Below are positions 1 to 4,639 of a stretch of DNA of 17,135 nt, piece by piece (the stretch's first letter is position 1; every line of letters starts with the position of its first letter). The stretch comes from JAVKSM01 sp039583705 (GTDB taxonomy: Bacteria > Actinomycetota > Actinomycetes > Mycobacteriales > Pseudonocardiaceae). Made by a program: the position numbers and the translations under genes. The notes under the pieces are model-generated. The model ran no database searches. It was not told the DNA's origin and worked only from the letters and a program-made list of their open reading frames with translations. The stretch lies in assembly GCA_039583705.1 (NCBI GenBank), contig JAVKSM010000067.1, positions 1-17,135 of the forward strand, in the 5' to 3' direction.

Positions 1-273
1 CCTGGCAGCTACCTCGTCATCTCCCACGGCCTCACACAAGAGCCCCTCGACCAGGTTGTGGAGGAATATCAGCAGGCCGGACTGACGGGGGTGACGACGC
101 GCGCCCGGGAGGCGATCCTGCGTTTCTTCGACGGCCTTGAGCTGGTCGAGCCCGGCCTGGTTTCCCTGCCCGGCTGGCGCCCCACCACCACGGCCTGCGA
201 CCCCACCTGGTTCGCCTCGCAGTACAACAGGTTCCCGACCTGGGTTCTTTGCGGAGTGGGCCACAAGCCCTGA
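1..273 (+). CDS. SAM-dependent methyltransferase, DUF574 family (3' end only)
   Basis: Frame 1 is open from the first base to the TGA at 271-273, giving the last 90 residues of a protein whose start lies left of the window. The fragment begins PGSYLVISH and contains the stretch FFDGLELVEPGLVSLPGWRP near its end. These match the C-terminal half of the actinobacterial DUF574 (SAM_MT, Methyltransf_19) family, where a GSYLVISH strand of the Rossmann-type fold is followed by a conserved FFDGLELVEPGLV segment. The SAM-binding N-terminal half is not visible. Substrates of this family are mostly unknown, although members occur in secondary-metabolite loci. Downstream is about 820 bp without an intact gene. 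Family assignment is from recognised motifs; function beyond 'probable methyltransferase' is not claimed. Confidence 0.85.
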   Translation, partial: PGSYLVISHGLTQEPLDQVVEEYQQAGLTGVTTRAREAILRFFDGLELVEPGLVSLPGWRPTTTACDPTWFASQYNRFPTWVLCGVGHKP

Positions 274-472
274 CCAGGTGGGGTGGTACAGCGCTCGGCA
301 CCCCCGCGCTCCACAGCCGGAGACCAGCGGTCGACACACAGCAGACTGGTGTCGCCGCCCATATCTGCCTGATGACGTGCAGTCTCGTAGCACCGACAGA
401 TCCGACAACCCGTGTCCGCAATCAACGTCGCGCCACGAACCCCTTGCCAGGGGTTTCCGCGGCAGTCCCGGC

Positions 473-654
473 ATGGCACTCATCGGCTACGACCAGCACA
501 GCCTGGCAGCCGCACGCGCCCGCGGCCGCGAAGGCGGCCGGCCGCTCAATCTCGCCACCGCCCGAGCGCTCTACGACCAACGCACCCAACACCGTCGCGC
601 GGATCGCCGAGATCGTCAGCGTCACCCGCTCTACCCCTCTACCGCCACCTCAAC
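473..654 (+). pseudogene. Serine recombinase/resolvase C-terminal remnant, frameshifted
   Basis: Reading from 473, the peptide contains LAAARARGREGGRP followed by ATARALYDQRTQ. After a frame change near 587 it continues as NTVARIAEIVSVTRST, and after a second change near 635 it reads LYRHLN. Joined across the three frames this reproduces the C-terminal end of Hin/Tn3-type resolvases: the AAARARGRxGGRP linker, then the helix-turn-helix with TVAEIA..VSRATLYRHL. The catalytic N-terminal serine domain is not visible upstream. Two frameshifts in about 60 residues and the missing catalytic domain make this a dead fragment, most likely left by a transposon or element. The exact ends are approximate. 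Confidence 0.7.
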
Positions 655-674
655 TACCCCCGCACGCACACGGA

Positions 675-839
675 TCAGCCAGCCGACGGCGTCGGCGGAG
701 ACCCACCAAGCGGCCGCCAGGCCGAGCATGCTGAGAACTCACCGCCGTCGGCGCCCCCCCCCAACCTGATTTTGTCGTCGGTCGCGGTGTCGGATATCCC
801 AAGCAGGTGGTAGACGTCGTGACCGTCAAGATCGTCCAA
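675..839 (-). pseudogene. DnaJ (J-domain) N-terminal fragment
   Basis: On the minus strand from a TTG at 837-839 the frame reads DDLDGHDVYHLLGISDTA and then TDDKIR. This resembles the first helix and turn of a J-domain (DLDGHDxYxLLGVxxxAT and DEEIRxAY). Similarity stops after the KIR at 765, exactly beside a run of nine C (754-762). The rest of the frame, to the stop at 675-677, is low-complexity and unlike helix II or the HPD loop. The fragment therefore lacks the HPD motif and cannot act as a co-chaperone. A stop lies just upstream of the TTG and no good ribosome site is seen. Interpreted as a truncated relic; the match covers only about 24 residues. Confidence 0.45.
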
Positions 840-933
840 CGGACTTCATCTCAGGTTCCGATGCGGCGCAGGACGGTGGCTCGACGGCACACACCAGGTC
901 GCGGATGATCGGCGCCATCTTCTCACGGTCGGC

Positions 934-1056
934 GTGGCGGGCTACTCAGAGTCAGGAGTAATTGGTCGGCCGTCCCTCGCAACCCCTGAGAAAGGTCGCC
1001 TGCTGCTCGGCTCACTCGCTGATCAGTTCAAGGACTACCTTGACCAGCTTCGTTGA
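934..1056 (+). pseudogene. Probable creatininase-family C-terminal remnant
   Basis: The plus frame ending at the TGA 1054-1056 reads SESGVIGRPSLATPEKGRL followed by LLGSLADQFKDYLDQLR. This resembles the C-terminus of creatinine amidohydrolase-family proteins, in which a SxxGVxGDP..AT.EKG segment precedes a final amphipathic helix. The frame stays open back to about 820 but shows no recognisable creatininase sequence and no metal-binding residues there. The start given is an arbitrary in-frame GTG. It is read as the tail of a gene whose body was deleted. The assignment rests on about 35 residues and is tentative. Confidence 0.4.
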
Positions 1057-1096
1057 CATCAGGCGCTGAGGTGGTTCCGGTCCCTCCGGTTTGACG

Positions 1097-2428
1097 TCAA
1101 CGGTCGGCGTGGTTGTTGGTTCGAGGTTCCGCCCTCGGTGTCGCACTGTGCGGCATGCGGGCTCCGATCGTCCGCGCGGCTGTCTGGTCGGCTGAGCCCA
1201 CCCAGGCTGCGTAGTGGCGCAGGGTGGTGGTGCCGTCGCCGTGGCCGAGGCGACCGGCGACGGTGCGCAGGTCCACACCAGCGGTGAGCAGCTCGGTCGC
1301 GGAGTAGTGCCGCAGCTCCTTGAGCAGGGTGTCGATGCCGAGTTTCTCAGCCAGCCGGCCGTAGCGGCGGGTCACCGCGCTCGGATCCCGCGGCCGGCTG
1401 AGGTCGGGCTTGGCCGAGAACAGCCACGTGCTGCCGGTGAGGGGCAGACCGAGCAGCCGCAGCCGCGCCGCGCACTCGGCCCGGTACGCGCGCAGGAGCG
1501 CCACCGTCGGCGGGTCGATCGAGACCCGGCGCATCTGGTGGGTCTTGGTGTCCTTGAGGAGCATCCCATCCAGCGCGCGGACGTAGTTCTCGTCCAGCCG
1601 CACCATCCCGGCCTCCAGGTCGACGTCGTCCCACTGCAACGCGACGACCTCACCGCGGCGGGCGCCGGTCACCGCCGAGAGCCACACGTACAGACCCCAC
1701 TCACTCGACCCCTCGTAGGCACCCGCGACGATCCGCGCCATCTGCGCCGGGCTCGGCGGCCGCGGAGCCGGCCGCTTCTTGCTGGGCGCCTTGACCGCCG
1801 GCATCGGGCTGTAGCCGATCCACCCCCAGCGCACCGCGGCGCTGAGCGCACCGCTGAGGATCGCGTGGATCTGGCGCACGCTGGAGGCCGAGTACGGCCG
1901 GCACACGTGGGCGCGGCAGCCCGCCTCACCGCAGCGGTGCGGCCCGTCGAGCACGTGGGCCTCGACGAACGGCTTGCCTGAGCAAAGCTGGCGGCAGCGC
2001 CGCAGCCGCGCATAGAACCCTTCGAGCCGCTCCGGCGCGTCGCGCACGAACAGCACGAGGGGAATATCGCCGAGGTTCGGCTTGATGTAGTTGCGGATCT
2101 GCGACTCGTAGTTCATCCGCGTCGTCGGGTCGACCTCGTGCTGTGGCAGCCAGCGGTCAAGCAGAGCGGCCAGCGTTGACCGCGTCCGGGCGACTTTGAG
2201 CGAGTCGGCCTCGGCGAGCAACCGGGTCCGGACCTTTTCCGCCGCTCGCATCGCGGCCCGCTCCGATGCCTCGCTGCCGGGTTTGTCGATGGGGACGCTC
2301 TCGACGAGCACGATGCGCTCGCCGGTCGCCGGGTCCTCACCGGCGGACACCCGCACCTCCAGGCAGCGAGCGCGGCGGCGGATGCTGCCGCGCTGACGTG
2401 GCCTGGAAGCCTCACCCTCGGCGCTCAT
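1097..2428 (-). CDS. int: Tyrosine recombinase/phage-type integrase
   Basis: A 443-aa site-specific recombinase. The order is an N-terminal AP2-like arm-binding part (about 10-80), a SAM-like core-binding domain (about 85-210) and a catalytic domain (about 225-410). Catalytic residues seen: R257 (TGARRGE), K295, R373 in LKELRHYSATE, H396 in RLGHG and the nucleophile Y406 (LRHYAAW). The usual first His of box II is a lysine (K370), a variant I believe occurs in related actinobacterial integrases. C145, C149, C166, C171 and C176 with nearby His form a zinc-ribbon-like insert common in this family. The ATG at 2428 is chosen because longer starts run back into tRNA-Arg. The gene begins 115 bp past the 3' end of tRNA-Arg and reads away from it, so that tRNA is the likely attachment target. 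It appears intact while its surroundings are decayed. Confidence 0.9.
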   Translation of the reverse strand: MSAEGEASRPRQRGSIRRRARCLEVRVSAGEDPATGERIVLVESVPIDKPGSEASERAAMRAAEKVRTRLLAEADSLKVARTRSTLAALLDRWLPQHEVDPTTRMNYESQIRNYIKPNLGDIPLVLFVRDAPERLEGFYARLRRCRQLCSGKPFVEAHVLDGPHRCGEAGCRAHVCRPYSASSVRQIHAILSGALSAAVRWGWIGYSPMPAVKAPSKKRPAPRPPSPAQMARIVAGAYEGSSEWGLYVWLSAVTGARRGEVVALQWDDVDLEAGMVRLDENYVRALDGMLLKDTKTHQMRRVSIDPPTVALLRAYRAECAARLRLLGLPLTGSTWLFSAKPDLSRPRDPSAVTRRYGRLAEKLGIDTLLKELRHYSATELLTAGVDLRTVAGRLGHGDGTTTLRHYAAWVGSADQTAARTIGARMPHSATPRAEPRTNNHADR

Positions 2429-2450
2429 GGTCGAGCAAGCTAACACGCCT

Positions 2451-2471
2451 CGTGGACCGGACCGTGGACCG
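2451..2471. repeat. 9-bp direct repeats between integrase and tRNA-Arg
   Basis: CGTGGACCG occurs at 2451-2459 and again at 2463-2471, a 12-bp period close to one helical turn. The pair lies between the integrase start (2428) and tRNA-Arg (2544). Arm-type integrase-binding sites are often short direct repeats in this position, so these are candidates. No biochemical support is available and chance is possible in GC-rich DNA. Confidence 0.35.
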
Positions 2472-2543
2472 AGATCGATACCGACGAGCACAGCAAGCCC
2501 GGACGAACGATAAACGCACTGGTCAGTATGCAATTTCAGAGAG

Positions 2544-2616
2544 CGCGCTCGGAGGGACTCGAACCCCCAACCTTCTGATCCGTAGTCAGATGCTCTATCC
2601 ATTGAGCTACGAGCGC
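2544..2616 (-). tRNA. tRNA-Arg (anticodon ACG)
   Basis: On the minus strand, 73 nt fold into a full cloverleaf. The acceptor stem is GCGCTCG/CGAGCGC, the D-arm starts TAGCTCAATGGATAGAGC, the anticodon stem-loop is TCTGA-CTACGGA-TCAGA with anticodon ACG, and the T-arm is GGGGG-TTCGAGT-CCCTC. The discriminator base is G and CCA is not encoded. The ACG anticodon is normally edited to ICG and reads CGU, CGC and CGA. Its 3' end faces the integrase, the usual arrangement for an attB target. No second copy of the tRNA 3' end was found by eye in the window, so any partner att site lies outside it. Confidence 0.95.
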
Positions 2617-2632
2617 CTGTTCAGTTGTGCCG

Positions 2633-2721
2633 CGGAGGCTCCGGGATTTGAACCCGGGAGGGGGCTGACCCCCAACCGCATTAGCAGTGCGGCGCCATAG
2701 ACCGGACTAGGCGAAGCCTCC
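2633..2721 (-). tRNA. tRNA-Ser (anticodon GCT)
   Basis: 89 nt on the minus strand with a class II long variable arm. The acceptor stem is GGAGGCT/AGCCTCC, the anticodon stem-loop is CCGCA-CTGCTAA-TGCGG with anticodon GCT, the variable arm is TTGGGGGTCAGCCCCC, and the T-arm is CCGGG-TTCAAAT-CCCGG. The discriminator is G and CCA is not encoded. It reads AGC/AGU codons. It lies only 16 nt upstream of tRNA-Arg on the same strand, so the two are almost certainly one transcript. Confidence 0.95.
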
Positions 2722-2747
2722 CGGGGCCTCGCGGCCACCGAAGGATC

Positions 2748-2753
2748 AGGGTA
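2748..2753 (-). promoter_or_regulatory. Candidate -10 element for the tRNA-Ser/tRNA-Arg unit
   Basis: Minus-strand TACCCT fits the actinobacterial TANNNT -10 consensus. A start about 7 nt downstream would leave a roughly 20-nt 5' leader before tRNA-Ser. No clear -35 box is seen. Transcription from here would pass through both tRNAs towards the integrase. Confidence 0.35.
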
Positions 2754-2815
2754 CACCGGCGAGGCCGGGGCGGGCGGCCGGGGCGAGCGCGTCGCGCCAC
2801 CGCACGAGTTCCTTC

Positions 2816-2861
2816 GCGGCGTGCTGAGCGTGCGCCGAGCGGCGTGCTGAGCGTGCGCCGA
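2816..2861. repeat. 23-bp tandem duplication
   Basis: Two perfect head-to-tail copies of a 23-bp unit starting GCGGCGTGCTGAGCGTG lie at 2816-2838 and 2839-2861, with a further GCGGTG after them. They sit in the short gap between the MprF-like gene end (2877) and the tRNA-Ser promoter region. This is probably a recent slippage duplication; no function is evident. Confidence 0.8.
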
Positions 2862-2876
2862 GCGGTGTTGGGGCTG

Positions 2877-4556
2877 CTACCGGCGCATGAGGCGCAGCAG
2901 GGCGGGCGGCCGACCGCCGTAGCCCTCGGCCTCGAACGCCGCCACCGCGATCCGCGGCAGGTCGCGCACCGACCCGAACAGCAGGTACCGGGGCAGCCAC
3001 GACGGGGAGAACTTGGCGTTGAAGCGGTAGAGCGACTCGATCTGCCACCACCGCGACGCCACCCGCAACAGCCGAGCCCACAGCCGCGCCACCGGGCCGG
3101 CCCCGATCCGCTCCCCCCGCTCCAGCGCGGCCCGGAACATCGCGAAGTTCAGCGACACCCGGCGCACGCCCAGGCCGGAGCAGGCGGCGAGCACGTCGGC
3201 GATCATCAGCTCGTTCAGGCCGTTGTCGGGCACGTCGCGGTCGCGGCGCATCAGGTCCAACGACAGCCCGTCGCACCCCCACGGCACGAACTGGAGCAGT
3301 CCCCGCACCGTCCCGTCGGCCTCCGCCGTGACGATCACACAGCGTCCATCCGCGGTGACGTCGCCGAAGCGGGACAGCGCCATCGAGAAGCCTCGCTCGG
3401 TCTCCGTGCCCCGCCAACCCTCCGCCAGCGACGCCAGCGAGGCGGCCTCCGCCGCCGGGATGTCGGCCAGCCGGCGCACCCGCACCGCGTAGCCCGCCCT
3501 GCGGGTCCGCGCCACCGCCTGCCGCACGCCCCGCATCGGGCGGCCCTCCAGCGAGAACGTGCCGGCGTCGACGACCGCCTCGTCGCCCAGCTCCAGCGCG
3601 TCCAGGCCGTGGCGCGCCCACACCGTCGCGCCCTGCTCCGAGCAGCCCAGCACCGCCGGCACCCAGCCGTAGAGCTGGCACTGCGCCAGGAAAGCGCCGC
3701 ACGCCCCCGGCCACGCCTCCACGTCACCCAACGGATCCCCGGAGGCCAGCGCCACACCCGCGAGCACCCGGTAGGCCACCGCGGACTTCCCGGACGCCGA
3801 GAACATTACGGACTTGTCCCGCCGCAGCGCGAAGTAGCCCAGCGAGTCAGCCCGGCCGTGCACCTCTAACAGCGCGCGCAGCCGCTGCTCATCCTCCGGA
3901 GCCAGCCCCACCCTGGGCTCGGCCGAGCGCAGCAGGAAGTAGCCGCCGGCCAGCAGCGCGGCGATGCCGAAGATCAACCCCAGGCCGGCCGTCAGGTCGT
4001 CGAGCCACTCCGTCCGAAATTCCACCGGCCCCTCGACGGCGACCAGCGCGAGCGCGGCGTGCCGGATCCGCGCCCACCAACCCGGCGAACCGGCCAGCAG
4101 CGTGGGTCGCACCGAGAGCAACAGCAGCCCGAGGAGGAACCCGGCGACGGTCAGCTCACCGAACACGAGCAGCGCGAAGCCCCGGCCCACCGGGTCGGGC
4201 AAGGCGGTGAACTCGCGGCGGGTGACGACCAGCCCGACGAGCAGGGCCAGCGCGACGATCCCCGCCGGCACGCCGTGGCGCTGCGACAGGTGGGCGACGA
4301 CGAGCACCGCTGCCAGCACGACGCTGACCTGCCAGGCCCGTTGCTTGCGCCGCCGCAGCCCGGTGGCCAGCATCAGCAGGCCGACCCCCGCCGCGGCGAC
4401 GAGGACGAGTCCGGCCGTGTCGATCGTCGGCGGCAAGCCGAGCCAGGATGCGACCTCCGGATGCAGCCGGCGCCGCATCACGGGCACGACGACCGACAGC
4501 ACCGCGATCAACCCGACCGCGCGGGTGGCCCAGGTGACCAGCGTGGCCGGCGCCAT
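2877..4556 (-). CDS. MprF/LysX-like phosphatidylglycerol aminoacyltransferase (DUF2156)
   Basis: A 559-aa membrane protein. Residues 1-210 contain about six hydrophobic segments (near 9-27, 47-66, 74-91, 97-113, 127-149, 190-209). From about residue 220 comes the cytosolic MprF C-terminal domain (DUF2156), with the family stretch ADSLGYFALRRDKSVMFSAS and then GKSAVAYRVLAGVALASGDP, followed by a tandem GNAT-like fold. The family transfers an amino acid, classically lysine, from aminoacyl-tRNA to phosphatidylglycerol, changing surface charge and resistance to cationic peptides. The fused lysyl-tRNA synthetase domain of mycobacterial LysX is absent. The ATG at 4556 is the first in-frame start after the upstream gene ends at 4637; the longer frame is repeat-derived. 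It lies 80 bp downstream of the acetoacetyl-CoA synthetase on the same strand. The transferred amino acid cannot be inferred. Confidence 0.8.
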   Translation of the reverse strand: MAPATLVTWATRAVGLIAVLSVVVPVMRRRLHPEVASWLGLPPTIDTAGLVLVAAAGVGLLMLATGLRRRKQRAWQVSVVLAAVLVVAHLSQRHGVPAGIVALALLVGLVVTRREFTALPDPVGRGFALLVFGELTVAGFLLGLLLLSVRPTLLAGSPGWWARIRHAALALVAVEGPVEFRTEWLDDLTAGLGLIFGIAALLAGGYFLLRSAEPRVGLAPEDEQRLRALLEVHGRADSLGYFALRRDKSVMFSASGKSAVAYRVLAGVALASGDPLGDVEAWPGACGAFLAQCQLYGWVPAVLGCSEQGATVWARHGLDALELGDEAVVDAGTFSLEGRPMRGVRQAVARTRRAGYAVRVRRLADIPAAEAASLASLAEGWRGTETERGFSMALSRFGDVTADGRCVIVTAEADGTVRGLLQFVPWGCDGLSLDLMRRDRDVPDNGLNELMIADVLAACSGLGVRRVSLNFAMFRAALERGERIGAGPVARLWARLLRVASRWWQIESLYRFNAKFSPSWLPRYLLFGSVRDLPRIAVAAFEAEGYGGRPPALLRLMRR

Positions 4557-4579
4557 CGGGCGGGTCGGGCCACCCGCCC

Positions 4580-4639
4580 CATACCACTGGTCCCGATACC
4601 GCTGGTCCCCGTGCCCTCGGTCCCCGTGCCCTCGGGCTA
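4580..4639. repeat. Four degenerate 15-bp tandem repeats
   Basis: Units at 4580-4594, 4595-4609, 4610-4624 and 4625-4639 read CATACCACTGGTCCC, GATACCGCTGGTCCC, CGTGCCCTCGGTCCC and CGTGCCCTCGGGCTA. The array fills most of the gap between the acetoacetyl-CoA synthetase and the MprF-like gene, and its last unit contains the synthetase stop codon (4637-4639). The period equals that of the array inside the synthetase gene, but the motif differs. Confidence 0.8.

Larger units (their letters stand above)
274..1096. other. Gene graveyard with no intact CDS
   Basis: About 820 bp between the DUF574 gene and the integrase hold no intact reading frame with convincing protein character. All longer open frames here look like GC-rich chance frames. 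Three short stretches do resemble ends of known families and are listed separately: a recombinase tail (473-654, plus), a J-domain head (765-839, minus) and a probable creatininase tail (about 934-1056, plus). This mixture of truncated, differently oriented fragments next to an integrase and tRNA genes is typical of repeated insertion and deletion at an integration hotspot. A run of nine C at 754-762 sits at the broken end of the J-domain fragment. Confidence 0.6.

Noticed and set aside
137..813. Three long overlapping plus-strand open frames between the methyltransferase tail and the J-domain relic
   Set aside because: Compositions are Arg/Pro/Ser/Thr-rich as in chance GC-rich frames; only short pieces of each match the recombinase relic.
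1012..1278. Minus-strand 88-codon frame ending MSTKLVKVVLELISE
   Set aside because: It overlaps the integrase 3' end out of frame and the rest is Pro/Thr/Arg-rich; there is no ribosome site before the natural-looking tail, and the opposite strand there better fits a creatininase tail.
1..2543. A second attachment site (copy of the tRNA-Arg 3' end)
   Set aside because: No stretch resembling the tRNA T-arm and acceptor sequence was found by eye left of the tRNA, so the element's other end cannot be placed.
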